This document shows positions 44,987-53,473 of a stretch of 64,000 nt of DNA, piece by piece. The stretch spans positions 1 to 64,000 of the forward strand of contig JAFADI010000041.1 in NCBI GenBank assembly GCA_023424965.1. Direction: 5' to 3'. The stretch comes from Bacillota bacterium. GTDB lineage: Bacteria; Bacillota; Clostridia; Acetivibrionales; JAFADI01. The notes under the pieces were generated by a model. The model was not told the DNA's origin. It ran no database searches and saw only the letters and a list, made by a program, of their open reading frames with translations. A program made the position numbers and the translations under genes. Position 1 is the stretch's first letter, and each line of letters starts with the position of its first letter.

Positions 44987-44992
44987 ATTATA
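44987..44992 (-). promoter_or_regulatory. Possible -10 box of kinase-regulator operon
   Basis: TATAAT on the minus strand, 62 bases before the kinase start; no good -35. Together with the terminator at 45058-45095 it suggests the two-component genes have their own transcript. Confidence 0.45.
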
Positions 44993-45057
44993 ACACGGAC
45001 GCCGGAGATGTGCACGGCAATAAATGCCTGCTGCTCCCGCCCCGCACGCCGAAATAC

Positions 45058-45095
45058 AAAAAAAAGCCCATGGCAGGCTTTCCCTCTGCCCTGGG
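45058..45095 (-). terminator. Terminator after sulfatase operon
   Basis: Minus-strand CCCAGGGCA / TGCCATGGG stem with an 11-nt loop, followed by C and T8. Confidence 0.85.
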
Positions 45096-45118
45096 AACAG
45101 TTTATGTCAATTTATTCT

Positions 45119-46597
45119 TCAAAAATACCGTATAACCCGCGGTTTCGGGTCCATGTTTGCCATAATGGCTGAATCAAAGCACTTTTTCATGTATTCCCAC
45201 TTGCATTTCTCATATCCGCAATTGTCCCACAGGTTCTCAAACTCGCAGGGATCCTTTTCCAGATCATACAATTCCCCCATTTCTTCCCCGTGATGAACGG
45301 CAATTTTGATACGGCCGTCAAAATAGATGGAAATATATCTGTCATGGACACCTACCATTGCATTGTAGTACTCGCAGTAAATATGGTCCTTGTGAAAATC
45401 CATCTCCCCACTTCCCCTCAGAATGGGGGCAAGGGATTTCCCCTGCATGTAATAGGGCACCTCAAAGCCTGCCAATTCCAGGAGCGTAGGCGCAATATCC
45501 ACGAGCTCCACCAGTGCGTTGGATTTGAAGCCGCTTCTGATCCTTCCGGGCCATGAAAAAATCATCGGTACATGAATCAGCTGTTCATAAACATAGGCAC
45601 CTTTCCAGTACAGTCCGTGATCCCCCAGCATTTCGCCGTGATCCGAATGGTACACGAGGATGGTGTTCTCTCTCTGCCCTGTTTTCTCAAGATAGTGCAG
45701 GATTTTGCCTACATTCTCATCGATCAGCTCAATCTGGGCATAGTAATCCGCAATCAATTGCCTTTTCTCGTCATCCTTTTTCCGGGAACTGCAGGGCCCT
45801 GTTCCTCCCTGGCTGCCCTTCAGGTAGTCCTCCCTGTGAATGGGAGGCTTGCCGTCCAGTTCCCCCTCTCTCCATAAGGGCAGCGGCATAGCTTCCGGAT
45901 CAAAGCGTTTGCGGAATTCGATGGGAGGGTCAAAGGGGGGATGGGGATCAAAGATATTGATACTCAAAAGCCAGGGCCTCCCTCCTCTTTCTTCTTCAAT
46001 AAATGCCCTCGCCCGTTCAAAGGCCCAGGTTGTCTGGTGATATTCGGCTTCCATCCCGCCTTTGTCCGGGGGTAAAGCCTCTTTCCAGGCATTTCCCTCA
46101 CTCGACTGGTTTTTGCCGTCACCCAGGGGGTATCGCTCCTCCCAGCGTATCCCTTTTTCTTTCAACCACTCCTGGTAGTCATGGCCTTCCTCCCAGTCGT
46201 CATGGGGATGCTCGCTCCATTCGAAGAAACGGTACCCGTCGTCGGGCCTTACCTCCACCATCCCTTCTGCCGCCGACAGGTGCAGTTTGCCTACCAGCCC
46301 GCCGTCATATCCGTAATTGGAAAAGAGTTTTGTCACAAGGGTTTCGTCCGGCGGAAAATATTCATTCCCGTTACGGAGCACCCGCGTCGTCCTGGGATAT
46401 CGTCCCGTCAGGAAGCTGGCCCTGCTGGGGGTGCAAACCGGACACTGGGTATACGCCCGCAAAAAGGTGGTACCCTCATCCATCAGTTTGTCGATATTGG
46501 GAGTTTTTAAAAAAGGATTCCCGAGCCCCGCAATGGAATCATGCCTTTGCTGGTCACAGCATATCCAGAGGATATTGGGAAGTTGTGAATTCATCAT
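45119..46597 (-). CDS. Cys-type sulfatase 1 (cytoplasmic)
   Basis: A 492-residue alkaline-phosphatase-superfamily sulfatase. The N-terminal metal-binding ILWICCDQQRHD is followed by the formylglycine motif CTPSRASFLTGR near residue 55 (Cys type, needing anSME). Later DPHPPFD and YHSDHGEMLGDHGLYWKG contribute Asp/His ligands. There is no signal peptide, so it should act on imported sulfated saccharides. Two ATGs at 46597/46594 follow GAGGGAGG. It is a paralogue of sulfatase 2, overlaps that gene's upstream neighbour region and is the last gene before the terminator. Confidence 0.93.
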   Translation of the reverse strand: MMNSQLPNILWICCDQQRHDSIAGLGNPFLKTPNIDKLMDEGTTFLRAYTQCPVCTPSRASFLTGRYPRTTRVLRNGNEYFPPDETLVTKLFSNYGYDGGLVGKLHLSAAEGMVEVRPDDGYRFFEWSEHPHDDWEEGHDYQEWLKEKGIRWEERYPLGDGKNQSSEGNAWKEALPPDKGGMEAEYHQTTWAFERARAFIEEERGGRPWLLSINIFDPHPPFDPPIEFRKRFDPEAMPLPLWREGELDGKPPIHREDYLKGSQGGTGPCSSRKKDDEKRQLIADYYAQIELIDENVGKILHYLEKTGQRENTILVYHSDHGEMLGDHGLYWKGAYVYEQLIHVPMIFSWPGRIRSGFKSNALVELVDIAPTLLELAGFEVPYYMQGKSLAPILRGSGEMDFHKDHIYCEYYNAMVGVHDRYISIYFDGRIKIAVHHGEEMGELYDLEKDPCEFENLWDNCGYEKCKWEYMKKCFDSAIMANMDPKPRVIRYF

Positions 46598-46611
46598 GCG
46601 TCCCCCCTCCC

Positions 46612-48090
46612 TCAATACGTGTACAGCTTATGAAGCGACATGTCTTTGTTTGCCAGGATGCAATGGTCGAAATCTCTTTTGACAAGCTGGTATTTAAGGT
46701 CGTAATGGTCCCTGTCATACCACAGGTTGTCGAACTCATTGGGATCCTTCTCCAGATCGTACAATTCTCCGTATTCCTCTCCATGGTATACGACGATTTT
46801 GAACCTGCCGTCAAAATACATGGTGGCATAAGTTGTATCATGGCAGTTTGCCAGCGCAGAATAAAACTCGCAGTAAACAGCTTCCTTGTGGAAATCCCGA
46901 TCTTGCTTTCCCGTCAACAGGGGCACCAGGGATTTACCCTGCATTCCTACTGGAATGCCATAGCCTGCAAGCTCCAGGATTGTCGGCGCAATATCCACCA
47001 ATTCCACCAGCGCCTCAGACCGTACTCCCTGTAAAATCAGTGAGGGGCATGATAGGATAAGGGGAATATGCACCAGCTGTTCGTAGAAATAGGCACCCTT
47101 CCAGTACAGTCCGTGATCCCCGTTCATTTCACCGTGATCGGACATGAAGATGATGACGGTATTGTTTCTTTGCCCGGTTTTTTCAAGGTGGTCCGTCAAC
47201 TGTCCCAGCTTGTCGTCAATCAGCATGATTTCCGCATAATAATCTCTCCGGAGCTCCTGCTTGTCTTCGTCACTCATGCCGATAATGGAATCGGTGGCGC
47301 CATTTTGTCCTCCGGCCACGTAATCATGCTTCTGGAAGGGGGGCTTGTTGTCCAGTTCTCCCTCTTTCCATAGTGGAAGCGGCATATCGGCAATATTCAA
47401 TTTGTCTTTGTATTCCTGGGGAGGGTCCAGCGGCGGATGGGGGTCAAAGGGATTGATTGAAACAAGCCAGGGCCTGTCGCCACATGCATTGATAAAATCA
47501 ATGGCCTCTTCAACACACCAGGTGGTCTGATGGAGTTCGGCAGGGGGTCCCACCTCCTTGCCCGTGAAGCCCGGAGTCATAACCGGCGGCCAGTTGGACA
47601 TGGACAGGTACTTTCCGCCATAGATGTCCTTCCAATTTACCCCTTTCTTTTTAAGCCAATCCTGGTAATGATTTGTCCCCTCTTCCCAATCGTCATGGGG
47701 GTGATGGCTCCAGCGCACAAAAGTATACCCGTCGTCGGTTCTTTTTTCCATTCTGCCCTTTGCAGAAGTCAAATGCAGTTTCCCTGCCAGTCCGCAGGTA
47801 TACCCTTCATCCGCCAGAATCTTTGTGACAAGCACCTCGTCTTTCGGGAAAATATCGTTGCCGTTGTAACACACCCTGGTGGAGCGCGGGTATCGTCCCG
47901 TCAAAAAGCATGCCCTGCTTGGAGTACAGACGGGAGACTGGGTATAGGCCCTTGTAAAAGCCACGCCTTCCTTCACAAGCCTGTCGATGTTGGGCGTTCT
48001 TATGCTTTTGTTCCCCAGGGAGGAAATTGTATCAAAACGTTGTTGGTCCGTACAGAACCACACGAAATTCAATTTTTTACCTTCACTCAT
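46612..48090 (-). CDS. Cys-type sulfatase 2 (cytoplasmic)
   Basis: A 492-residue sulfatase paralogous to sulfatase 1: FVWFCTDQQRFDT, formylglycine motif CTPSRACFLTGR, DPHPPLD, FMSDHGEMNGDHGLYWKG. No signal peptide. It keeps the same order of motifs as sulfatase 1; differences in the middle region suggest different sulfate positions or sugars. It follows the permease genes and starts with an ATG preceded by AAAGGAG. Confidence 0.93.
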   Translation of the reverse strand: MSEGKKLNFVWFCTDQQRFDTISSLGNKSIRTPNIDRLVKEGVAFTRAYTQSPVCTPSRACFLTGRYPRSTRVCYNGNDIFPKDEVLVTKILADEGYTCGLAGKLHLTSAKGRMEKRTDDGYTFVRWSHHPHDDWEEGTNHYQDWLKKKGVNWKDIYGGKYLSMSNWPPVMTPGFTGKEVGPPAELHQTTWCVEEAIDFINACGDRPWLVSINPFDPHPPLDPPQEYKDKLNIADMPLPLWKEGELDNKPPFQKHDYVAGGQNGATDSIIGMSDEDKQELRRDYYAEIMLIDDKLGQLTDHLEKTGQRNNTVIIFMSDHGEMNGDHGLYWKGAYFYEQLVHIPLILSCPSLILQGVRSEALVELVDIAPTILELAGYGIPVGMQGKSLVPLLTGKQDRDFHKEAVYCEFYSALANCHDTTYATMYFDGRFKIVVYHGEEYGELYDLEKDPNEFDNLWYDRDHYDLKYQLVKRDFDHCILANKDMSLHKLYTY

Positions 48091-48116
48091 TTCAGCCTGC
48101 TCCTTTGTATTGTAAT

Positions 48117-48953
48117 TTATTCGGCGCTCAGCGCCCCTGCGGCAAGCCCGCGCACAAAGTATTTGCGTATGGCGATACCGAAGATCAAAACAGGCAGGGA
48201 TGTCACTACGGAGCCTGCCGCAATGGGACCCCAGTCAACCTTCTCAAAGACCATGAAATTCAGTATTCCTATGGGGGCGGTTAATGCATTTCTGTGGGTC
48301 AGTATCAAAGCGAAAAAGAATTCGTTCCAGCAGAAGATAAAACTCAGAATAGCAGTCGCGCACAGTCCCGGAGTGGCAAGGGGCAGCACGATTTTTATCA
48401 TTGTTTCAAACATGGTGCAGCCTTCAATCATCGCCGCCTCTTCAAGGGATGCAGGCAGTTCGTCAAAGAAAGGCTTCATGGACCAGGTGATCAACCCAAA
48501 GGTCACTGCAAAGAAAATCAGCCCCAGTCCCCAGATATTGTCAACCAGATTCAATTTCTGGTAAACCATGTAATAGGGTATTACAAAAACAGCTCCCGGT
48601 GTCACCCTTGACAGCAGCAGAAGAAAATACAAAAGCCTGTCACCTTTGAATCGGGTCTTTGAAAAAACATAGGCTGCCGGCACACCGATAATCACGGAAA
48701 AGCCTACACCGATTGCAGAAGTTATCATACTGTTGGCAAAGTATCTTGCAAAGTCCGCCTGCACAAAAAGCTTCTGGTAATGCTCAAAAGTGGGCATAAA
48801 TATCAGCTTGAACGGTACGGAAAAAGCATCCAGGTTATTTTTCAAGGAAAGGGATATAACCCAGAGGAAAGGTACCATGCAGCAGAACGCGAAGATAAGC
48901 AGTCCCGCCGTCTTTATGAGGTCGTATATAATTTTTTTATTTTTCATTCCCAT
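48117..48953 (-). CDS. Sugar ABC permease (MalG/UgpE-type)
   Basis: A 278-residue permease with about six helices and the docking loop EEAAMIEGCTMFETMIKIVLPLATPG. It forms a heterodimer with the following permease. No ATPase gene lies in the element, so a shared MsmK-type ATPase elsewhere must be used, as is common for carbohydrate importers of this class. Confidence 0.92.
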   Translation of the reverse strand: MGMKNKKIIYDLIKTAGLLIFAFCCMVPFLWVISLSLKNNLDAFSVPFKLIFMPTFEHYQKLFVQADFARYFANSMITSAIGVGFSVIIGVPAAYVFSKTRFKGDRLLYFLLLLSRVTPGAVFVIPYYMVYQKLNLVDNIWGLGLIFFAVTFGLITWSMKPFFDELPASLEEAAMIEGCTMFETMIKIVLPLATPGLCATAILSFIFCWNEFFFALILTHRNALTAPIGILNFMVFEKVDWGPIAAGSVVTSLPVLIFGIAIRKYFVRGLAAGALSAE

Positions 48954-48966
48954 TTCACATCCCCCG

Positions 48967-49851
48967 TCACTCCGATTGCCTTCGTTGAATAACAGCCATC
49001 AAAACGATTGCAATGACAATTATAAGCAGTATTACCATGGAAGCGGCTGAGGCATATCCCAGCTTCATGTATTTAAATCCGGTTTTATATACAAGGTAGG
49101 TCAGGTCCTCCGTGGCATTCCCGGGACCGCCCTGGGTCAACGCAAATATCAGCGGGAACACCTTCATGCCCTCGATGATGCGGAAGATGACCACAACGGA
49201 AATCATCCCTTTCAGCATGGGAAGCATGATGTGCAGGATTTCCTGAAACCAGCTGGCTCCATCGATTTTTGCCGATTCAAAGGGTGATATGGGCAGGCTT
49301 TCAAGTCCCGCCAGCAAATAGAGCACAACAAAAGGAGTCCACTCCCATGTGGCGGTGAACACCACCACCAATTTGGCAAGCCACGGGTTGGACAGCATGT
49401 CGGGCAGGCCGGGCATCCCAAAGGTCGCTGCAACCAGGTCCACGCCGCCAAAGGTGGGCATAACCATGGTACGCCATATAATGCCCGCGATAATCGGAGA
49501 AATAACCATGGGCAGCATCATGGCAACCCGGATGAAGCCGGTTAGAAAAGTGGATTTGTAAATCAGAATTGCAAAGCATATTCCCAGGAATATCTGCAAA
49601 ATCACAGTTCCCGCCAGGATAACGACGGTGTTGAAAACCGAGGTCAGGAAACCTGCATCGGTAAACAGCAAAATATAGTTGTTCAGTCCAATAAATTTGA
49701 AGTTGGTAAATCCCACTTTGACTGACGTAAAGCTAAATACAAACAAGGTCAGCAAAGGTAGTATAATCATAATTATCAGTGTCGCAATCAACGGAGAAAT
49801 GAAAATGCTCTGCAGCTGCCTTCTCTCTTGAGTTATTGACAATGTTTTCAT
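48967..49851 (-). CDS. Sugar ABC permease (MalF/UgpA-type)
   Basis: A 294-residue permease with six helices and the docking loop ESAKIDGASWFQEILHIMLPML. It lies directly between the binding protein and the second permease. Confidence 0.92.
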   Translation of the reverse strand: MKTLSITQERRQLQSIFISPLIATLIIMIILPLLTLFVFSFTSVKVGFTNFKFIGLNNYILLFTDAGFLTSVFNTVVILAGTVILQIFLGICFAILIYKSTFLTGFIRVAMMLPMVISPIIAGIIWRTMVMPTFGGVDLVAATFGMPGLPDMLSNPWLAKLVVVFTATWEWTPFVVLYLLAGLESLPISPFESAKIDGASWFQEILHIMLPMLKGMISVVVIFRIIEGMKVFPLIFALTQGGPGNATEDLTYLVYKTGFKYMKLGYASAASMVILLIIVIAIVLMAVIQRRQSE

Positions 49852-49968
49852 CCTTGTTCTCCCTCTGAAAATTGATATTCATACGTTCCGGCAGGCTCAA
49901 AGGCCTGCCGGCAGCTTTGCCGCACAGCGATGGACTGTCCGGTAAAGCTGCCGGTCATACCGCGGCTG

Positions 49969-51366
49969 TCAGTATATCCCTTCCTGCTTCATAAGGTTGT
50001 CAATCTTCTTGTTTGCTTCATCCATGGCCTTCTGGGCATCTTTCCCCGTAAACACCTCCGATAGCGAGCTCGTAATAATATCCGACACCTCCGGCCAGTA
50101 TTTGTTGAGGGGATAGTAATCCCACTGGGCCAGCGCGAGTGTGTCCGCATATGCCTTGGACCATGCCCCCTGCCCAAAATTATTTACCTTGATAAATTCC
50201 GGGTCGTTCATTACGGATTTTCTGGGAATGGCCACATGGGTACCCTTTGTTGCCAGTGTCAGCTCTGTTTTGGCACTGGTCGCCCACTCAATAAATTTCC
50301 ATGCAAGCTCTTTTTCTTTTACATTTTTATTGACCGCCAGAAGGTGGGTTGTCTGGGCAGCCGTAACTCCCTTGGGACCTGCCGGCGGAACCGCATAGCC
50401 TATTTTCCCGGAGGATTTTGATTTCTGGGTGTCTTCATATTGCTTCACAAGGGGCGCACCGTCAATCCAGATACCTACGGTACCCTGCTGGACCGCCAGT
50501 ATGATGTCCTCATAGTTGCAGGTGGTGGCACCTTTTATTCCATAATTGTTTAACAGGTCCGAATAAAATTGAACGGCTTTTACATATTCGGGAGAATTCA
50601 CCGTGGGGTGAAAATCATTGGGGTAATCCTTATATACCTTTCCTCCGAAAGAATGCGTCAGCATGGGAAGGTGCCAGCCCGCTCCTCCAAAAGCTTTTGC
50701 ACCACGCATGGCAAGGGGCTCCACGCCGATTGCCTTAAGCTTTTTACAGGCTTCCACCAGCTCGTCCCAGGTTTTGGGAGGACCGGAAATGCCGGCTTTT
50801 TCAAAGTAGTCCTGGCGGTAGTACATGATGACTGTGGCCGAGAAAACAGGGATGCCGTAAAGACTTCCTTTATACTTGCAGGCCTCCACGGGACCGGAGA
50901 TGAGGTCCTCCATGTTCAACACGCTGTCATCGGTGAGGCTTTTGTCGGCAATCAAATCATCGATTGGCCGCAGCCAGTCATTTTCAAGATATTGGGGCAA
51001 GGATTCCCCGAAAACATAATAGACGTCATGGGCACTGGAGCCCGAAGATAGTTCTATGACAATCTTTTCATCAAAATTGCTTCTTCCCAGGAGGTCATAG
51101 TTCAGCTTTACATCATAACTGCTCTCAAATTGCTTTAAGTATGGCTCGATGGACTCGCAGAATGTGGACGCACACAACAGGACATCCAGCGTTTTTCCTT
51201 TGAAATCAACGGGTTCTCCACTTTTGGGAGCTTCAGCCGCTTTATCCGTTTTACCGGAGGTTTCCGCCGGAGGTACCGGAGCATCCGCCTGTGTACAGGC
51301 GCTGAACAGTGTGACAAGCATACACAGGCTGATTACGGTAGAAATTATTTTCCTGAACCTTTTCAT
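49969..51366 (-). CDS. Sugar ABC substrate-binding lipoprotein
   Basis: A 465-residue family 1 extracellular binding protein. The signal peptide has a lipobox ending FSAC (Cys 24), followed by a linker and LDVLLCASTFCESIEPYLKQ, then APPKTWDE-like GPPKTWDELVEACKKLKAIG and WKFIEWATSA. It should bind a sulfated oligo- or monosaccharide, given the downstream sulfatases. It is the first gene of the importer-sulfatase operon. Confidence 0.92.
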   Translation of the reverse strand: MKRFRKIISTVISLCMLVTLFSACTQADAPVPPAETSGKTDKAAEAPKSGEPVDFKGKTLDVLLCASTFCESIEPYLKQFESSYDVKLNYDLLGRSNFDEKIVIELSSGSSAHDVYYVFGESLPQYLENDWLRPIDDLIADKSLTDDSVLNMEDLISGPVEACKYKGSLYGIPVFSATVIMYYRQDYFEKAGISGPPKTWDELVEACKKLKAIGVEPLAMRGAKAFGGAGWHLPMLTHSFGGKVYKDYPNDFHPTVNSPEYVKAVQFYSDLLNNYGIKGATTCNYEDIILAVQQGTVGIWIDGAPLVKQYEDTQKSKSSGKIGYAVPPAGPKGVTAAQTTHLLAVNKNVKEKELAWKFIEWATSAKTELTLATKGTHVAIPRKSVMNDPEFIKVNNFGQGAWSKAYADTLALAQWDYYPLNKYWPEVSDIITSSLSEVFTGKDAQKAMDEANKKIDNLMKQEGIY

Positions 51367-51403
51367 CTTACATCCCCCTATAATTTGATATTTGGAATTT
51401 CCA

Positions 51404-51541
51404 CTGTCAAGTTGATTTTATCATCTTCCTTTTATCCTTCCTATCAAATTGGAGGCTGTTTTATTTAATATTTTTGTGTTCTTTTTCCCCGGGTCAAAAC
51501 CATTATTTTAGAAATCCCGCTTTTCATTTTAGTATTTTGGT
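51404..51541 (-). promoter_or_regulatory. Regulated promoter region A (importer-sulfatase operon)
   Basis: Counterpart of region B at 41381-41516, with the same blocks in the same order and spacing. Probable -10 TAAAAT at 51415-51420, 21 bases after TTGATA in both copies. Two AT-rich half-site-like blocks (AAAATACTAAAAT and AAAATATTAAATAAAA) are candidates for the AraC-type regulator. The left block includes the recombinase stop codon. Confidence 0.75.
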
Positions 51542-53133
51542 GGTGGATATCCTTCTGGGGATTCCGACACCAGTCCATCCATATTTATTTGCATTTTGAA
51601 TTCTATATTCCCGTCATGGTATATCACGACCCTGTCCAGTATTAGTTCCAGCAGCTTTCTGTCAGGGCTGCTTTCATTCAGTATCCTGTTAAAAACCTCC
51701 AGTCCGGACTTGCTGCAATCTTCAAGGTCCACCCCTTCAATTCTTTCAAAATCGCTGATGTTCTGTCTCAGTTCCTTTATTTTTTTATTCTGCCGGCTGA
51801 TCAGTTCGTTGTAATTGTCCTCCAGCAGTATTCTGCTTTCGGGATCCCCTTCTGCCATAAGGTCTGCAACCTTTTGCTTCAAAAGCATTTGCAATTCCTC
51901 ATTGGCATAGCGCTCATCTTTTTGAAGCTTGCGCAGCGAGTCCTTCCTCTCCTTTCTTCTGGTTTCAACCTTCAGGTTTTTCAGGCACTCTTCATGCTGT
52001 TCCTTCAGGTCCGAAAGAAACTCCTTAAAGAAAAAAAGTGCCTTGCTTTCAGGTATGGAATGCCTGACGCAACCCCGCAAGCCATACTTTGCGTACCTGG
52101 TACACTCATATCCCGGCACTTTCCCGGGGCCTTTGTCCAGGTTCCTGCCCGTCGCGGCAAAGCCGCAGTCACCGCACACTGCAAAACCGGAGAATATGTA
52201 ATTGTACTTCGCACTTCCCCTGTAGTTTTCTTTTTTGCGCTTTGAATTTACTTTCTGGGCCAGCTCAAAGTCCTCTTTACGGATGACAGGTTCATGATGC
52301 CCTTCAAACACATACTGCTCCTCCTTCGGAACCTTCATTTGCTTTCCCTTCATTCTTTTGCTGTATTTTTTATGGGTCCGCAGCACACCGATATACAGGT
52401 CGTTTTGAATAATTCTCTGTATATTGTGTGTCTGCCACCGGGTGCTGACGGCATGCTTAAAGAGCTTACCTTGTTCGCTGCGCCTGTTTTTGATATGTTG
52501 TGACGGGGTGGGAACTCCCTTCTCATTTAGAATATCGCATATTTTTTTATACCCGTTGCCCTGTAAATAAAGCTCAAATATGAGCCGGATGGCAGGCCTT
52601 ACCGCCTCGTCAACAACCAGCCGGGATTTATCGGAGGGATTTTTTGTGTAGCCATAATGATTGCCCATGACAAGCTCGCCTTTTTTCTGCTTCTCTTCGA
52701 ATACATCCCTGATTTTGCCGGAAGTATCCCTTATATGCTTTTCATTGTAGTAGGTTGACTGCATCAGTTCCCCAATGTCGTCATTCTTTGAGTCAAAGCC
52801 CTTTCTGCCTTCCTTGGGCAGTATCAGCCGCTTCTCACAATCGAAAATGACTTTTTCAATAAACAGAAGGGTTCTGGCATTGTGTCTCCCTATGCGCGAG
52901 GCGTCTTTGGCAATAATCACATCGATTTTACCTTCCTCCAGGTCCCTTTTCATTCTTGCAAATTCCGGACGTCCGAAGTCGTATCCGCTGAAATTGTCGT
53001 CGACATACATTTCCGACACGGACCAATTAAACTTCTGGGCATATTCCCTTATGATCATTTGCTGGTTTTCAATGCTGGTGTAATTTTCCCTGTCCTCATC
53101 CCTGGAGAGCCTTACGTATCCTGCAACCTTCAT
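51529..53133 (-). CDS. Large serine recombinase of the element
   Basis: A 534-residue serine integrase. The catalytic domain starts MKVAGYVRLSRDEDRENYTS with the nucleophilic Ser in RLSRD, and continues with DNFSGYDFGRPEF and AKDASRIGRHNA. The recombinase domain is followed by a zinc ribbon (CGDCGFAATGR...C...C) and a long coiled coil (about 395-490) that controls direction in this class. GGAGGTTGAA fixes ATG 53133. It lies next to attR and is the obvious integrase/excisionase of the element. Confidence 0.95.
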   Translation of the reverse strand: MKVAGYVRLSRDEDRENYTSIENQQMIIREYAQKFNWSVSEMYVDDNFSGYDFGRPEFARMKRDLEEGKIDVIIAKDASRIGRHNARTLLFIEKVIFDCEKRLILPKEGRKGFDSKNDDIGELMQSTYYNEKHIRDTSGKIRDVFEEKQKKGELVMGNHYGYTKNPSDKSRLVVDEAVRPAIRLIFELYLQGNGYKKICDILNEKGVPTPSQHIKNRRSEQGKLFKHAVSTRWQTHNIQRIIQNDLYIGVLRTHKKYSKRMKGKQMKVPKEEQYVFEGHHEPVIRKEDFELAQKVNSKRKKENYRGSAKYNYIFSGFAVCGDCGFAATGRNLDKGPGKVPGYECTRYAKYGLRGCVRHSIPESKALFFFKEFLSDLKEQHEECLKNLKVETRRKERKDSLRKLQKDERYANEELQMLLKQKVADLMAEGDPESRILLEDNYNELISRQNKKIKELRQNISDFERIEGVDLEDCSKSGLEVFNRILNESSPDRKLLELILDRVVIYHDGNIEFKMQINMDGLVSESPEGYPPPKY

Positions 53134-53134
53134 T

Positions 53135-53326
53135 TCAACCTCCATGGCTTTCGATGATCTGCCCCAGTGTCTTTTCAGCATCCCTCTCCCCCGAAAGGAA
53201 CAGGGCTATATTTTTATACTCCTTCTTCCACTCCGGCAGCAGGTCCTTCAACTGCTCCCGCTCCTCCTCCGCCAAATACACCATCAGGCTCTTCCGGCCC
53301 TCGTAGCTCACAATCCTGGTTCTCAT
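53135..53326 (-). CDS. Small protein coupled to recombinase, candidate directionality factor
   Basis: A 63-residue acidic/basic protein (MRTRIVSYEGRKSLMVYLAE, then EEREQLKDLLPEWKKEY). Its TGA is one base from the recombinase ATG and its last codons hold that gene's GGAGGT, so the two are translationally coupled. I recognise no family. Position suggests an accessory or recombination-directionality role; that is inference. Confidence 0.6.
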   Translation of the reverse strand: MRTRIVSYEGRKSLMVYLAEEEREQLKDLLPEWKKEYKNIALFLSGERDAEKTLGQIIESHGG

Positions 53327-53422
53327 GGACAAACACTCCGCCAAAATGCATCTACTATAAATATATGGGGTGCGGGCTGTACACCTTTACTCCTTCTTTC
53401 CCATGAGGTGCCGGTGAATAAA

Positions 53423-53473
53423 AATGTCAATGAACTATGGCACTCCGGTGAGTGTGCCGACGAAATATTCGGA
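53423..53473. other. attR of serine-recombinase element
   Basis: Element end AATGTCAATGAACTATGG followed by CACTCC and the core GGTGAGTGT (53447-53455), then asnB sequence GCCGACGAAATATTCGG. Confidence 0.85.

Larger units (their letters stand above)
38936..53448. mobile_element. 14.5-kb serine-recombinase element inserted in asnB, carrying sulfated-glycan genes
   Basis: It is bounded by the 9-bp direct repeat GGTGAGTGT (38936-38944 and 53447-53455); the unit between equivalent positions is 14,511 bp. It carries a 534-residue large serine recombinase at its right end, a small coupled gene, and a metabolic cargo (CHR pair, anSME, two-component system, two sulfatases, ABC importer). No conjugation, phage or replication genes were seen. 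The joined flanks restore asnB. It resembles in layout the intervening elements of sporulation genes such as the sigK skin element, but whether excision is programmed is not shown by the sequence. Confidence 0.9.

Noticed and set aside
46003..47034. 343-codon plus-strand frame
   Set aside because: Antisense to the two sulfatase genes across their junction; no recognisable domain.
38936..53448. Prophage or conjugative element
   Set aside because: No capsid, portal, tail, relaxase, type IV secretion or replication gene is present; only a serine recombinase with metabolic cargo.
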